Shown here: one piece after another, positions 24,989-35,209 of the stretch
Numbering within the stretch: position 1 is the stretch's first letter
Layout of the letters: each line of letters begins with the position of its first letter
DNA from: Pedobacter polaris
GTDB taxonomy: Bacteria > Bacteroidota > Bacteroidia > Sphingobacteriales > Sphingobacteriaceae
Direction: 5' to 3'
Assembly: GCF_005116505.1 (NCBI RefSeq)
Contig: NZ_SWBR01000001.1
Location: 1 to 64,000, forward strand
DNA: 64,000 nt
Translations under genes and position numbers: made by a program
The notes under the pieces: model-generated
Database searches by the model: none
What the model was told of the DNA's origin: nothing
The model's input: the letters and a program-made list of their open reading frames with translations, nothing else

Positions 24989-25897
24989 ATGCTCAAAGGA
25001 ATAATCCTTGTACTTTTTGGCGCCTGTAGTTTCGGCATCCTCTCTACTTTCGTAAAACTTGCTTATGCTGATGGGTATTCACTAAGTGATGTAACGGGAA
25101 CACAAGCCTTTTTCGGTGCTATTTTACTGTGGTTATTTTATTTCATCCAAACCAAAACAGGTAAAAAGGTTTATCCAAAATCAAAAACCCATTGGTTTAA
25201 ATTATTAGCTGCTGGTACATTTACTGGTTTGGTAAGCATGTTTTACTATCAGTGTGTTAAACTGGTTCCAGCATCTTTGGCAATTATCTTGTTAATGCAA
25301 TTTGTATGGATCAGTGTATTACTAGAACTATTTCTTTATAAAAAGAAGCCTACAAAAATGCAAATACTCTCCATCTTAATTATTCTAGGCGGAACAGTTT
25401 TAGCAAGTGGATTTATGGAAACCAATGCTAATCAAATCAATATTGAAGGTATAGTTTATGGCATGTTAGCCGCTCTTTGTTATGCAATATTCTTAATGCT
25501 AAATGGCAAATTAGGTAATGACTATCCTCCGTTAAAAAAGAGTGCTTTAATGATTACCGGCGCATGCATTTTAATCTTTATTTGCCTACCTCCTACTTTT
25601 TTAATTAATGGTGCTTTATCTGGCAGTCTATTAAAGTGGGGAATAATTTTAGCTGTTTTTGGCACTTTTATTCCGCCATTATGTTTTGCTTCTGGTATCC
25701 CAAAAATAGGTTTAACCTTAAGTTCTATTTTAAGTTCTGCAGAATTGCCTGTTGCAGTAATGATGAGCAGTATAATTTTACACGAAGAAGTAAACTTAAT
25801 TAGATGGTTAGGCGTTGTTGTTATTATAAGCGCACTAATTCTTCCAAATTTGGAAAATATAAAAAAGGGGAATATCTTTAAAAAGAATAAGGATTAA
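24989..25897 (+). CDS. EamA/DMT-family transporter
   Basis: The 302-residue protein has about ten hydrophobic segments arranged as two EamA repeats. The first begins MLKGIILVLFGACSFGILST and the second begins GIVYGMLAALCYAIFLMLNG. This is the drug/metabolite transporter superfamily, whose members export or import small metabolites across the inner membrane. The substrate cannot be read from the sequence. It lies 79 bases after pdxJ; the gap holds an imperfect inverted repeat. The lipoprotein gene follows 32 bases downstream. Confidence 0.88.
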   Translation: MLKGIILVLFGACSFGILSTFVKLAYADGYSLSDVTGTQAFFGAILLWLFYFIQTKTGKKVYPKSKTHWFKLLAAGTFTGLVSMFYYQCVKLVPASLAIILLMQFVWISVLLELFLYKKKPTKMQILSILIILGGTVLASGFMETNANQINIEGIVYGMLAALCYAIFLMLNGKLGNDYPPLKKSALMITGACILIFICLPPTFLINGALSGSLLKWGIILAVFGTFIPPLCFASGIPKIGLTLSSILSSAELPVAVMMSSIILHEEVNLIRWLGVVVIISALILPNLENIKKGNIFKKNKD

Positions 25898-25929
25898 TGC
25901 ATTCTTATTTAAATCATAAAAATTATACC

Positions 25930-26493
25930 ATGAAAAAATACACCTATATATTAGTCTCTCTATTTATTATTGCTTTTAGCGCATGCAAAAACGTTGCAAC
26001 TATTAACGAAAGTGAAGCAGGTGAAGTCATTGTAGACTACCTAAAAGGAAATCCTGAATACAAAACAGATAAGTTTCACTTTGGTGAAATGAGATTTAAC
26101 AGCAAAAAAGACATGCTAGAACTTGAGAAATATAAAACTTTAGCAAATGAAGGATTTATTTCTTTAGCACTACAAGAAGGGAAAAAGAAATTCTTATCAA
26201 AAGACAGCAGTTTTGTTTACATCATAAAATTAACTGACAAAGCGAGCGACTTAGTATTGAAACAAGATGATACAAAAGCAACTGTTAAAGTTGTGAATTA
26301 TGAATTGGCAAGTGAAAAACCAGTAAATTTCTCAAGAGTTAATGATAATAATGCAAAAGTTACGGTTTCATTAAAAAAGGTAAATACTGTGTTTGCACCT
26401 TTCCAAAAAGACAACAATGACAATAGCGATTTCATTACCAAAACCTATCGTTTAAAGCTCGATAAGGAAGAAGGCTGGAAAGTTAACAAATAA
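25930..26493 (+). CDS. Lipoprotein of unknown function
   Basis: I chose the ATG at 25930 because it opens a lipoprotein signal (MKKYTYILVSLFIIAFSACK); an in-frame ATG 33 bases earlier would place the signal internally. The 187-residue protein has a repeat-free soluble domain with SEAGEVIVDYLKGNP and a lysine-rich end. I do not recognise a family. It may be co-transcribed with the upstream transporter. Confidence 0.75.
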   Translation: MKKYTYILVSLFIIAFSACKNVATINESEAGEVIVDYLKGNPEYKTDKFHFGEMRFNSKKDMLELEKYKTLANEGFISLALQEGKKKFLSKDSSFVYIIKLTDKASDLVLKQDDTKATVKVVNYELASEKPVNFSRVNDNNAKVTVSLKKVNTVFAPFQKDNNDNSDFITKTYRLKLDKEEGWKVNK

Positions 26494-26639
26494 GCTAAAT
26501 ACAGAAAGCAGAAACTTATTTAACTTTAAGGAAATTTTCTTGCTTAAACTACTAATTACGTAGACTATTGCCATTCTTTTACCATCAAAATATGACGTTT
26601 TAGCTAACATTTCATACCAATAAATAGTTGCAGATTTAC

Positions 26640-26647
26640 TACATTTG
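26640..26647 (+). promoter_or_regulatory. Probable -7 box of gcvP
   Basis: TACATTTG fits TAnnTTTG 24 bases before the chosen ATG at 26672. It also overlaps an upstream in-frame start, which argues against that start. Confidence 0.5.
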
Positions 26648-26671
26648 CGGAATCATTTATTGCTATACTTC

Positions 26672-29551
26672 ATGAGCTTAAACATTCATTACCAAGAAGA
26701 TTTTCAAGACCGCCATATTGCACCAAACAGTGCAGATACAGCGGCTATGCTACAAACAATTGGCGTAAACTCTATAGATGAACTTATTAAACAAACAGTT
26801 CCTCAAAAAATCAGGTTAAAACAGCCTTTAAATCTACCTAAGGCTAAATCTGAGATAGATTACTTAACCAGTTTAAAGCAAACTGCATCATTAAATAAAG
26901 TTTACAAATCTTACATTGGCCAAGGTTATTACGACACCTTAACACCTGGTGTAATCTTACGTAATGTAATGGAAAATCCTGGTTGGTATACGCAATACAC
27001 ACCATATCAGGCAGAAATTGCACAAGGTCGCTTACAGGCCTTATTAAATTTCCAAACTATGGTTATCGATTTAACCGGAATGGAGATTGCAAATGCTTCC
27101 TTATTAGATGAAGGTACAGCAGCTGCAGAAGCAATGTTCATGCAATTTAGCTTACGTAAAAATCAAAAAGCAACTAAATATTTTGTGTCCGAATTAATCT
27201 TCGCACAAACAATTGATATTTTAAAAACTCGTGCTAATCCATTCGGTATTGAATTGGTAATTGGCAATCATGCAGAATTTACCGCAACTGATGAATTTTT
27301 CGGTGCAATTGTTCAATATCCAGCAGGTAATGGTGAAGTATTTAATTATACAGATTTCGCAGCCGCTTTGCATACCCAGAACATCAAATTAACTGTAATT
27401 GCAGATTTATTAAGTTTAACTTTATTAACTCCTCCTGGAGAATGGGGAGCTGATGTAGTAGTGGGTACAACTCAACGTTTCGGCGTACCAATGGGTTTTG
27501 GCGGTCCACATGCAGCTTATTTTGCCACCAAAGATGAGTACAAACGCTCCATTCCAGGTCGTATTATCGGTGTAACTATCGATAGTAATAATAATTATGC
27601 TTTACGTATGGCCTTGCAAACTCGCGAGCAACATATTCGTAGAGATAAAGCGACATCAAATATTTGTACTGCACAAGCTTTATTGGCAATTATGGCTGGT
27701 TTTTATGCAGTTTATCATGGATCAAAAGGCTTAAAACTAATTGCAGAACGTACCCACGGATTAGCTGTTACTTTAGCAGAATCATTGACTCAAGCCGGAT
27801 ATAACGTTTTAAGTAAATCTTACTTCGATACCATCCAATTAGATTTAGGAGAATTAACTGGTTCTATCCACAAAGAATGTTTAGATAACAATATTAACCT
27901 TAATTATAATGGAAATTTGGTTAGCATCGCTTTAGATGAAACCACTACTTTCGAAGATATAAAATTGTTAGTTCGTATCTTCTCTAAAGTTAAGGGTATT
28001 GCTGCAGATAGTTTAAACGTTGCAGAAAATGCATCAACAACAATTGCAAAAGAATTGCAACGTACTTCCGAATATTTGTCACACCCTGTTTTCAACACTC
28101 ATCACTCTGAGCATGAGATGTTGCGTTACATTAAATCCTTAGAAACAAAAGATCTTTCTCTTTGTCATTCTATGATTGCTTTAGGTTCATGTACAATGAA
28201 GTTAAATGCAACTAGCGAAATGATCCCTGTTACTTGGCCAGAATTTGGCAAAGTGCACCCTTTTGCACCTGCTGATCAAGTACTAGGTTATTACACTGTT
28301 TTTAATGAGTTAGATAAATGGTTAAGCGAAATTACTGGTTTTGCAGCCATGAGCTTACAGCCAAATGCTGGTGCTCAAGGTGAATATGCAGGTTTAATGG
28401 TAATCAGGGCTTACCATCAAGATAGAGGAGATCATCACCGTAATATCGCATTAATTCCAGCATCTGCACACGGAACAAATCCAGCATCTGCAGCGATGGC
28501 TGGGATGAAAATTGTTGTTGTTAAATCATTAGAAAATGGAAACATTGATGTTGATGATTTAAAAGCTAAAGCTAAAGAGCATGCTGCAAACTTATCTTGT
28601 TTAATGGTTACTTATCCTTCAACTCACGGAGTTTTCGAAGAAAGTATCATCGATATCTGTGAAACCATTCATGAAAATGGTGGACAGGTTTACATGGATG
28701 GCGCTAACATGAATGCACAAGTTGGTTTAACTAGCCCTGCTAATATTGGTGCAGATGTTTGCCACCTAAATTTACATAAAACCTTCTGTATTCCACATGG
28801 TGGAGGTGGTCCTGGAATGGGGCCAATTGGTGTAGCAGCACACTTGGTAAAATATTTACCAGGTCACGCTGTAGTAAATATCAATAACGAAAAGTCTATT
28901 CCTGCTGTTTCTTCTGCGCCTTGGGGTTCGGCTTCAATTTTGATCATTTCTCATGCTTACATTGCTATGATGGGTGGTGAAGGTTTAACAGACGCCACTA
29001 AATATGCTATTTTAAACGCAAACTACATGAAAGCTCGTTTAGAAGCACATTATCCTGTGTTATATTCTGGTGCTCAAGGTCGTTGTGCACACGAAATGAT
29101 TTTAGATTGTAGGGGTTTCAAAAACTTCGGTATCGAAGTGGTTGATATTGCTAAACGTTTAATGGATTATGGTTTTCACGCACCAACAGTTTCATTCCCT
29201 GTTGCCGGCACTTTAATGGTTGAGCCTACTGAATCTGAGCCTAAACACGAGTTAGATCGTTTCTGCGATGCTTTAATTGCCATTAGACACGAAATTACTG
29301 AAGTAGAAAATGGAAGCTTAGATAAAGTAGATAACCCTTTAAAAAATGCTCCTCATACTGCAGCCATAGTTACCGCTAATGAGTGGGAACATGGTTATAG
29401 TCGCCAAACTGCGGCATTCCCATTACCTTATGTAGCAGCTTATAAATTCTGGCCATCTGTAGGAAGAGTAAATGATAGCCATGGAGATAGAACATTAATT
29501 TGTGCTTGCCCTCCTATTGAAAGTTACATGGAAGAAGAAGCAATCGCATAA
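26672..29551 (+). CDS. gcvP: Glycine dehydrogenase (decarboxylating), P-protein
   Basis: I chose the ATG at 26672 ([19 protein letters not shown]), giving 959 residues, the usual length of the single-chain P-protein. Two homologous PLP-enzyme halves are present. The catalytic lysine lies in [20 protein letters not shown] near residue 703. The first half contains [13 protein letters not shown] and [14 protein letters not shown]. It decarboxylates glycine and passes the aminomethyl group to the lipoyl H-protein in the glycine cleavage system. The H- and T-protein genes are not in this window. A terminator lies about 85 bases downstream. Confidence 0.97.
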   Translation: MSLNIHYQEDFQDRHIAPNSADTAAMLQTIGVNSIDELIKQTVPQKIRLKQPLNLPKAKSEIDYLTSLKQTASLNKVYKSYIGQGYYDTLTPGVILRNVMENPGWYTQYTPYQAEIAQGRLQALLNFQTMVIDLTGMEIANASLLDEGTAAAEAMFMQFSLRKNQKATKYFVSELIFAQTIDILKTRANPFGIELVIGNHAEFTATDEFFGAIVQYPAGNGEVFNYTDFAAALHTQNIKLTVIADLLSLTLLTPPGEWGADVVVGTTQRFGVPMGFGGPHAAYFATKDEYKRSIPGRIIGVTIDSNNNYALRMALQTREQHIRRDKATSNICTAQALLAIMAGFYAVYHGSKGLKLIAERTHGLAVTLAESLTQAGYNVLSKSYFDTIQLDLGELTGSIHKECLDNNINLNYNGNLVSIALDETTTFEDIKLLVRIFSKVKGIAADSLNVAENASTTIAKELQRTSEYLSHPVFNTHHSEHEMLRYIKSLETKDLSLCHSMIALGSCTMKLNATSEMIPVTWPEFGKVHPFAPADQVLGYYTVFNELDKWLSEITGFAAMSLQPNAGAQGEYAGLMVIRAYHQDRGDHHRNIALIPASAHGTNPASAAMAGMKIVVVKSLENGNIDVDDLKAKAKEHAANLSCLMVTYPSTHGVFEESIIDICETIHENGGQVYMDGANMNAQVGLTSPANIGADVCHLNLHKTFCIPHGGGGPGMGPIGVAAHLVKYLPGHAVVNINNEKSIPAVSSAPWGSASILIISHAYIAMMGGEGLTDATKYAILNANYMKARLEAHYPVLYSGAQGRCAHEMILDCRGFKNFGIEVVDIAKRLMDYGFHAPTVSFPVAGTLMVEPTESEPKHELDRFCDALIAIRHEITEVENGSLDKVDNPLKNAPHTAAIVTANEWEHGYSRQTAAFPLPYVAAYKFWPSVGRVNDSHGDRTLICACPPIESYMEEEAIA

Positions 29552-29562
29552 CCGGTAATCAT

Positions 29563-29600
29563 CGTCATTGCGAGAAGCGCAGCGACGTGGCAATCTCATT
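29563..29600. repeat. REP-like palindrome
   Basis: CGTCATTGCGAGAAGCGCAG, then CGACGTGGCAATCTCATTCG, is a well-known type of intergenic palindromic repeat in Bacteroidota and other genomes. A related inverted fragment (GCTCGCAATGACG) occurs near 59440. Confidence 0.6.
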
Positions 29601-29635
29601 CGTTGAGCTCTTAGATTTACGAGATGAAAAACACA

Positions 29636-29669
29636 AATAGCCCGAACAAATGTTTGGGCTATTTTTTTT
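29636..29669 (+). terminator. Intrinsic terminator after gcvP
   Basis: AATAGCCCGAACA pairs with TGTTTGGGCTATT, followed by eight T. Confidence 0.9.
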
Positions 29670-29836
29670 GAAAGACAGCTTCAATGCTTCATTTTAACGT
29701 TAGTGCTACTGTTCGCTTTACTTGCCATTGCGATGGTTTCGTTTTCGCAACCATTAGGTTTATAAACCAAGAGTATCAACGCAACCGTAACCTCATTTAA
29801 AAGTTGTGCGTCTAATGAGCTTAAAACTTATATTAA

Positions 29837-30910
29837 ATGAAAAAAATACTGCTAATTGTAATAAGTGTTTTAATTCTATTTCCAACTACTTATGCTCAAA
29901 ATTCTGAGGCAAAAACAGATAGCCTAATTTCAAGCGTATTCAAAGACAAGGATGGCCCAGGTGCCGTATTCTTGATTTCAAAAAATGGAAAGCAGATTTA
30001 CAGGAAAGCTTTTGGGAAAGCTAATCTGGAGTTAGATGTAGCTATGAGCCCCAAAAATGTATTTCAATTGGGCTCTATGACCAAACAATTTACAGCCATA
30101 GCCATCTTAATGTTAGAAGAACAAGAGAAATTAGATTTAAAAGACCCCATTTCTAAATATATTCCAGATTATCCCTCTGGCAATAAAATTACAATACACC
30201 ATTTGTTAACACACACATCTGGAATAAAAGACTTCACTAAAATGAAATCCATCCAACAGATTGCTCAAAAGGATTTATCACCTAAAGAATTGATAGATTT
30301 TTTCAAAAATGAACCAGCAGATTTTGCGCCTGGTGAAAAGTTTGACTATAACAATTCAGGGTATATTGTTTTAGGGTACATCTTAGAGTTAATTTCAGGA
30401 GAAACTTATGAAAACTACATCAAGAAGAACATCTTTGAAAAAATTGGGATGAATCATTCTCGCTATGCTAGTGATGTGGCAGTTATAAACAATAGGGCCT
30501 ATGGTTACAACAAGAAAGAATATGGCTATGTGAATAAAAGTAAAATCAGCTTTAGCATTCCGTTTTCATCTGGTTCATTGATGTCTACTGCAGATGATAT
30601 GTTAAAATGGCAAAATGCATTAAACCATAATTTATTATTGACTGCTAAAACTGCAAAAAAAGCTTTCACTACATATAAACTAAACAATGGTGAAGAATTT
30701 ACTTATGGATATGGTTGGCACATCAAAGAAATAGATGGAACACCTACAAGAGAACATGGAGGAAGCATATTCGGGTTTAAAACAATGGGAGTTTATATTC
30801 CAAGTGAAGATATTTACATAATCGGGTTGAGCAACTGCGATTGTAACTCACCTACTCAACTAATTAGAGATATTGCTGCAGCTACATTGCTAGCATTTAA
30901 AAAGAAATAG
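29837..30910 (+). CDS. Secreted serine hydrolase, beta-lactamase family
   Basis: The 357-residue protein has a signal peptide (cleavage after TTYAQ) and the motifs of the class C beta-lactamase/DD-peptidase fold: SMTK (FQLGSMTKQFTAI, near residue 80) with the nucleophilic serine, YNNSG as the YxN motif, and HGG (TREHGGSIFG) near the C-terminus. Such periplasmic proteins may cleave peptides, esters or D-amino acid bonds. Without the longer class C features, resistance function should not be assumed. It stands alone. Confidence 0.9.
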   Translation: MKKILLIVISVLILFPTTYAQNSEAKTDSLISSVFKDKDGPGAVFLISKNGKQIYRKAFGKANLELDVAMSPKNVFQLGSMTKQFTAIAILMLEEQEKLDLKDPISKYIPDYPSGNKITIHHLLTHTSGIKDFTKMKSIQQIAQKDLSPKELIDFFKNEPADFAPGEKFDYNNSGYIVLGYILELISGETYENYIKKNIFEKIGMNHSRYASDVAVINNRAYGYNKKEYGYVNKSKISFSIPFSSGSLMSTADDMLKWQNALNHNLLLTAKTAKKAFTTYKLNNGEEFTYGYGWHIKEIDGTPTREHGGSIFGFKTMGVYIPSEDIYIIGLSNCDCNSPTQLIRDIAAATLLAFKKK

Positions 30911-30970
30911 AACAATATCACAGAATTACTATATTCGTTATAGTTTGGTATTTTATCAACCGATAATTAA

Positions 30971-31405
30971 ATGGCAATTAGACCAATACATCCTGATTTT
31001 CTTTTCCTACTAGGACAAAAAGAAAAAAGCCTTATTGAACTTTTTTGTGATTTAAGGGAATTTGTTCTTGAAATAAATCCTAATAGCAATGAATTGCTTT
31101 ACCACACACATGCATTAACTTCAGTATTTTCAATATCTGAGAAACTTGGTGATGCTTTTTGTATGATCCCAATTTACGCTAACCATTTAAATTTGGGCTT
31201 TAATAAAGGAACTTTACTAAAAGATCCTCATCAATTACTTACCGGAACAGGTAATTTAATTAGACACATTCCTGTAAAGCAAAAGAACGATTACAGAAAT
31301 AAGGAAGTAAAAGCGCTCATTAGTGAAGCCATAAATTTTGTAATTAAGGATATAGAAAAACCAACAAAATCTATTGGCAAAACGATTACTAAGATTAAAT
31401 CTTAA
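30971..31405 (+). CDS. DUF1801-like protein
   Basis: This 144-residue soluble protein has an N-terminal LIELFCDLREFVLEINPN, a middle FCMIPIYANHLNLGFNKGT and a later LTGTGNLIRHIPVK. This pattern fits the DUF1801 (YdhG-like) family of small proteins with unknown biochemical role. It is followed after one base by the WYL regulator, so the two are likely co-transcribed. Similar proteins occur in small stress or detoxification clusters with VOC and YdeI proteins, as here. Confidence 0.7.
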   Translation: MAIRPIHPDFLFLLGQKEKSLIELFCDLREFVLEINPNSNELLYHTHALTSVFSISEKLGDAFCMIPIYANHLNLGFNKGTLLKDPHQLLTGTGNLIRHIPVKQKNDYRNKEVKALISEAINFVIKDIEKPTKSIGKTITKIKS

Positions 31406-31406
31406 A

Positions 31407-32105
31407 ATGGAAGGCAACGACACAAAGCGAATCTCACGGTTAACAGCAATCATTACCCAGTTGCAATCTAAACGTTTAATTACATCTACAGCTCTTGCAA
31501 AAAAGTTTAATGTAAGTATTAGAACAATCTATCGGGATATTAGAGCATTGGAGCAATCTGGAGTTCCAATTTTAACAGAAGAAGGAAAAGGCTATACTTT
31601 AATGGAAGGTTACAGGATACCGCCCATTATGTTTACAGAAACCGAAGCTAATGCTTTAATTACAGCAGAACAATTGGTAATTAAAAATAAGGATACTTCA
31701 TTTGTGCAAGAGTATATGAAGGCAATAGAAAAAATAAAATCGGTATTACGTCAAAATACAAAAGACAATACAGAATTACTCTCTAATAGAATTGCCATTA
31801 GCGAAGGCTACCCTTCTGAAAGTACAAGCAACTACTTATCAAGTTTACAATTAGCTTTAACCAATTTTAATTTAACAAAAATCGAATATCAAAAACCAGA
31901 TAGTACAGCTACTTCCGAAAGAATAATAGAACCTTTTGCTTTATTAAGCACCCAAGGAAACTGGCTATTAGTTGCCTGGTGTCGTTTACGAAATAGCTTT
32001 AGGCTTTTTAGATTGGATCGGATTAAAAAACTTGAAGTCCAAGATGAAAAATTCGAACCACATCCAATTACGTTACAAGAATATTTTAAACTTTCTCAAA
32101 ACTAA
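31407..32105 (+). CDS. YafY-type HTH/WYL transcription regulator
   Basis: I chose the ATG at 31407, immediately after the preceding stop. The 232-residue protein has an N-terminal HTH_11 domain (LQSKRLITSTALAKKFNVSI with RTIYRDIRALEQSGVPI) and a C-terminal WYL-type region (IEPFALLSTQGNWLLVAWCR, FRLFRLDRIKKLEV). This family senses small ligands and represses nearby genes. The VOC and YdeI-like genes directly downstream are plausible targets. Confidence 0.9.
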   Translation: MEGNDTKRISRLTAIITQLQSKRLITSTALAKKFNVSIRTIYRDIRALEQSGVPILTEEGKGYTLMEGYRIPPIMFTETEANALITAEQLVIKNKDTSFVQEYMKAIEKIKSVLRQNTKDNTELLSNRIAISEGYPSESTSNYLSSLQLALTNFNLTKIEYQKPDSTATSERIIEPFALLSTQGNWLLVAWCRLRNSFRLFRLDRIKKLEVQDEKFEPHPITLQEYFKLSQN

Positions 32106-32179
32106 AATCAACCCCTGACATAGGGCTGTCATTTCACTGCTTTACTTTTGTTTAAACAATCACACTAAAGCAAAATAAA

Positions 32180-32602
32180 ATGGAAAAGACACAATTATTA
32201 AGAGGTTTAGCTACAATCAGTTTCTATACAAATGATCTAGCTGCTGCAAACAAATGGTACAGTGAATTATTAGGTATCGAACCCTATTTCAACGTACCTG
32301 GTTATTCTGAATTTCGCATTGGAGATTACCAACATGAACTTGGAATTATTGATAGCAGATATGCCCCAGAAGGAGCAACGGAAAAACCAGCTGGCGCTAT
32401 TGCATACTGGCATGTTGATGATTTACAAGGCACACTTGATCAATTAATTGCACAAGGAGCCACATTATATCAACCAATAACAGACCACAGTGGTGGAAAA
32501 GGAAACTTTGTAACTGCTTCGGTTGTTGATCCATTTGGCAACTTACTAGGCATAATGACCAACAAACATTATTTAGAAATTTTGGCTCAGAAAAATCTGT
32601 AA
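32180..32602 (+). CDS. VOC/glyoxalase-family protein
   Basis: This 140-residue protein has the glyoxalase fold pattern of paired beta-alpha-beta modules: LATISFYTNDLAAANKWYSE, FRIGDYQHELGII, IAYWHVDDLQGTLDQL and VVDPFGNLLGIM. Metal ligands would come from His and Glu in these strands. Substrates in this superfamily vary widely, so none is assigned. It is in a small cluster with a WYL regulator and a YdeI-like protein. Confidence 0.85.
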   Translation: MEKTQLLRGLATISFYTNDLAAANKWYSELLGIEPYFNVPGYSEFRIGDYQHELGIIDSRYAPEGATEKPAGAIAYWHVDDLQGTLDQLIAQGATLYQPITDHSGGKGNFVTASVVDPFGNLLGIMTNKHYLEILAQKNL

Positions 32603-32607
32603 GAGTT

Positions 32608-32988
32608 ATGGAAACTAAAGATGGGAAACAAGCAGTGTATGCTAAAACAAGAAATGAATGGCGCAAGTGGTTAGCCAAAAATAATCAGACAGCACAATCT
32701 GTATGGCTGATCCTTTATCATAAAAAAAGTAAAATAGAAAGTGTAAACCTTAATGAGGCTACTGAAGAGGCTGTCTGTTTTGGGTGGATTGATAGTTTAT
32801 GCAAAAAAAGAGATGCAGAAAGTTATTATTTAACCTTCACCCCTCGTAAAGCCAAAAGTAAGTGGAGCCAACCAAACCGAGACAGGGCAGAAAGGATGAT
32901 CAATCTAGGTTTAATGACCGAATATGGTCAAAAACAAATTGACATTGCAAAGGAAAAAGGCACTTGGGAGCCACAAGTTGAGGCTTAA
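32608..32988 (+). CDS. YdeI/OmpD-associated family protein
   Basis: This 126-residue protein begins VYAKTRNEWRKWLAKN (about residue 9) and has VWLILYHKKSKIESV, EEAVCFGWIDSLCKKRD and LTFTPRKAKSKWSQPNRDRA. These match the YdeI/OmpD-associated family, whose cellular role is unclear; some members are linked to peptide or bacteriocin tolerance. It starts five bases after the VOC gene and is co-transcribed with it. Confidence 0.85.
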   Translation: METKDGKQAVYAKTRNEWRKWLAKNNQTAQSVWLILYHKKSKIESVNLNEATEEAVCFGWIDSLCKKRDAESYYLTFTPRKAKSKWSQPNRDRAERMINLGLMTEYGQKQIDIAKEKGTWEPQVEA

Positions 32989-33138
32989 ATACATTTGCCT
33001 TATTTTTAAATAAAGTCTAAAAAATTTATGTATTTACATTTCTATCCATTAAACCTTTTCAGTTTTTTAAAATCTTAACATAGGATAAGATGGCATCCGC
33101 AAAAATTAAATACCTTTACAAAAATTAAAATTATTCAG

Positions 33139-33726
33139 ATGAAATTAAAAATCTCTTCAATCTTATTATTAGCTGTTGTAGCTAGCTTTACATTTTTTGC
33201 TTTTGCTCCAAAAGCAGATGTTTACACGGTAGACGTAACTAAATCTACTATTACTTGGGAAGGCAAAAAATTCTCAGGTTCACATAATGGAACAGTATCT
33301 CTTACTTCTGGATCTTTAGCTTTTAATGGTAAAAAATTAACCGAAGGTGGTTTTATCGCTAACATGACTACAATTAAAGATGCTGACAAAAATGGTGGTT
33401 TAGAAAAACACTTAAAAGCTGATGATTTTTTTGGCGCTGAAAAATTCCCAGCAGCTAATTTTGTTATCAAAAAAGTTACTAATTCTGGTGCTAACGTAAA
33501 TGTTACAGGAGATTTAACAATTAAAGGTGTTACTCAATCTATCACTTTCCCTGCAACTGTTGTTTGGAATGCTGATCAAACTGTAACCGCAACTGCAGAG
33601 AAAATTACAATCGATAGAACAAAATTCGGCATTCAATTCAAGTCTAAATCGGTTTTTTCTAGTCTTGGCGATAACTTTATCTATGACGAATTTACAATCG
33701 GTGTAAAATTAGTAGCTAAAAAATAA
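33139..33726 (+). CDS. YceI-family periplasmic protein
   Basis: This 195-residue protein has a signal peptide (LLLAVVASFTFFAFA). The YceI lipocalin-like domain follows: VDVTKSTITWEGKKFSGSHN, ADDFFGAEKFPAANFVIKKV, GDLTIKGVTQSITFPATV and DRTKFGIQFKS. Family members bind isoprenoid-like lipids in a beta barrel. A bidirectional-looking hairpin terminator follows within 25 bases. It is monocistronic. Confidence 0.92.
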   Translation: MKLKISSILLLAVVASFTFFAFAPKADVYTVDVTKSTITWEGKKFSGSHNGTVSLTSGSLAFNGKKLTEGGFIANMTTIKDADKNGGLEKHLKADDFFGAEKFPAANFVIKKVTNSGANVNVTGDLTIKGVTQSITFPATVVWNADQTVTATAEKITIDRTKFGIQFKSKSVFSSLGDNFIYDEFTIGVKLVAKK

Positions 33727-33750
33727 GTTATATCTTAACCAAAAAAAATT

Positions 33751-33785
33751 AAAAGCCCTGCTCATTTAAAATGAACAGGGCTTTT
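33751..33785 (+). terminator. Intrinsic terminator after the YceI gene
   Basis: AAAAGCCCTG pairs with CAGGGCTTTT, with an inner TCATT/AATGA stem. The hairpin ends in a T-rich stretch. Confidence 0.9.
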
Positions 33786-33871
33786 GTGTATAAAAACATG
33801 TTGATATTTCGAAACTCAATATCTAACTTTAAACGCATAAGAAAACGCTTTCTTTGCAACACACAACAAAA

Positions 33872-34273
33872 ATGCTTGATACTAAAATCAATTTACTAGT
33901 TATAGATGATGACGACATTAACATCTTCATTATAAAGAAGATTGTAGAAAAGACGGGTTTTGATATCGAAATGACGTCTAAAAGTAATGGTCAACAAGCT
34001 ATAGACTTTCTAAAAGATGTCATTGCAAATGATAGACCAATACCACATCTTATTTTAATAGACATTAACATGCCTGTGATGAATGGTTGGGAGTTTGTAG
34101 AGGCTTATGCTTCTTTGGCAATTACTCAAAAAGTAGATTTGTATATCCTATCCTCATCAGTTTATGAAAACGATATTGAAAGAACCAAAAGTTACACTAG
34201 TGTAAAAGGGTTTATTTCGAAACCACTTTCTATGGAACGTTTAACGGAGTTAATAAAGGATATTAGAATTTAA
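33872..34273 (+). CDS. Single-domain response regulator
   Basis: I chose the ATG at 33872 over an in-frame TTG 18 bases earlier. The 133-residue protein is a lone receiver: acidic cluster LLVIDDDDINIF, phosphoacceptor Asp in LILIDINMPVMNGWEF, Ser/Thr in LYILSSSV and Lys-Pro in GFISKPLSM. It has no output domain, so it acts like CheY or Spo0F within a phosphorelay. No kinase is adjacent. Confidence 0.92.
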   Translation: MLDTKINLLVIDDDDINIFIIKKIVEKTGFDIEMTSKSNGQQAIDFLKDVIANDRPIPHLILIDINMPVMNGWEFVEAYASLAITQKVDLYILSSSVYENDIERTKSYTSVKGFISKPLSMERLTELIKDIRI

Positions 34274-34293
34274 TTAAACTATTCAAGCATTAC

Positions 34294-35064
34294 TTAGCTA
34301 ATCTTAAATCTATCTTCCTCTATTTCTACAAACGCTTGTGATTTAGATTTTGAATGATAGAATAAGCATTTCCAGTGTTCTGCTGCGGCTTTTTTACCAA
34401 ACTCATCTCTTAATTCCATTGCTTTACGACCATCAAAATCGTACTTAGCAATAAATTTTCTAATTAGTTCTTCTGGCTCAGGTAAAACATCACCACCAAA
34501 AAACACTTTCTCGCCTTCGGTTTCTATTAAAAATACTTGATGAAATGGGCAATGTGCTCCAGTTAATTCATAGCTAATTTCTGATGTTAACTTGCCAGAA
34601 CCTTCTACCAGTTTAATTTGGGCATTACGTTGTACAAAATCAAAAATATCGGTGTGGTAAGATGATGATGTACTTGAAAATGCAGTCTCCCACTCTCCTC
34701 TTTGCATTACATAAGTTGCATCTGGAAAACTCAATTCCATTTTGCCTTTATTGTCGTGAACCATTCCTCCAGAGTGGTCAAAATGTAGATGAGACATGAG
34801 TACCATTTCTACATCTTCTGGTTTAAAACCAGCTTTTTTAATGTTTTCGTGTAAATGTAGTTTTCCTTCTTCATTACTATAACCTAAGCCTGTATCAAAT
34901 AAAACTAAACTATTATTTAGCTTTACTAAAAATGGTTGAACATGAATAAATAAAGAAGCTGGCCTATCTTTTGGGTTATGAATTGCAGGATCAAATGGAA
35001 TAAATTTCTTGGTAGCATCTACAGAATAAGAACCTTCATGTAACGTGTAAACTTGCAAAGACAT
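34294..35064 (-). CDS. Metallo-beta-lactamase-fold hydrolase
   Basis: This 256-residue cytoplasmic protein has the metal-binding motif SHLHFDHSGGM, an upstream LVLFDTGLGYSNEEG strand-loop and later AHCPFHQVFLI, FFGGDVLPE and CLFYHS that supply further ligands. The arrangement is that of the lactonase/GloB-like MBL hydrolases. A lactone or thioester substrate is possible but cannot be decided here. It is convergent with the response-regulator gene. Confidence 0.88.
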   Translation of the reverse strand: MSLQVYTLHEGSYSVDATKKFIPFDPAIHNPKDRPASLFIHVQPFLVKLNNSLVLFDTGLGYSNEEGKLHLHENIKKAGFKPEDVEMVLMSHLHFDHSGGMVHDNKGKMELSFPDATYVMQRGEWETAFSSTSSSYHTDIFDFVQRNAQIKLVEGSGKLTSEISYELTGAHCPFHQVFLIETEGEKVFFGGDVLPEPEELIRKFIAKYDFDGRKAMELRDEFGKKAAAEHWKCLFYHSKSKSQAFVEIEEDRFKIS

Positions 35065-35209
35065 AGCTATTTTATGAAAAGAAATTAAATGATATATTTA
35101 CGAACGAATACCACAAATATATGGAACCTGTATGAACTTACCATGATTTCAACCTTTATAAAAGTTAGTCATACAAGCTCCGTCACAATTAAATAACAAC
35201 TAAAACTAG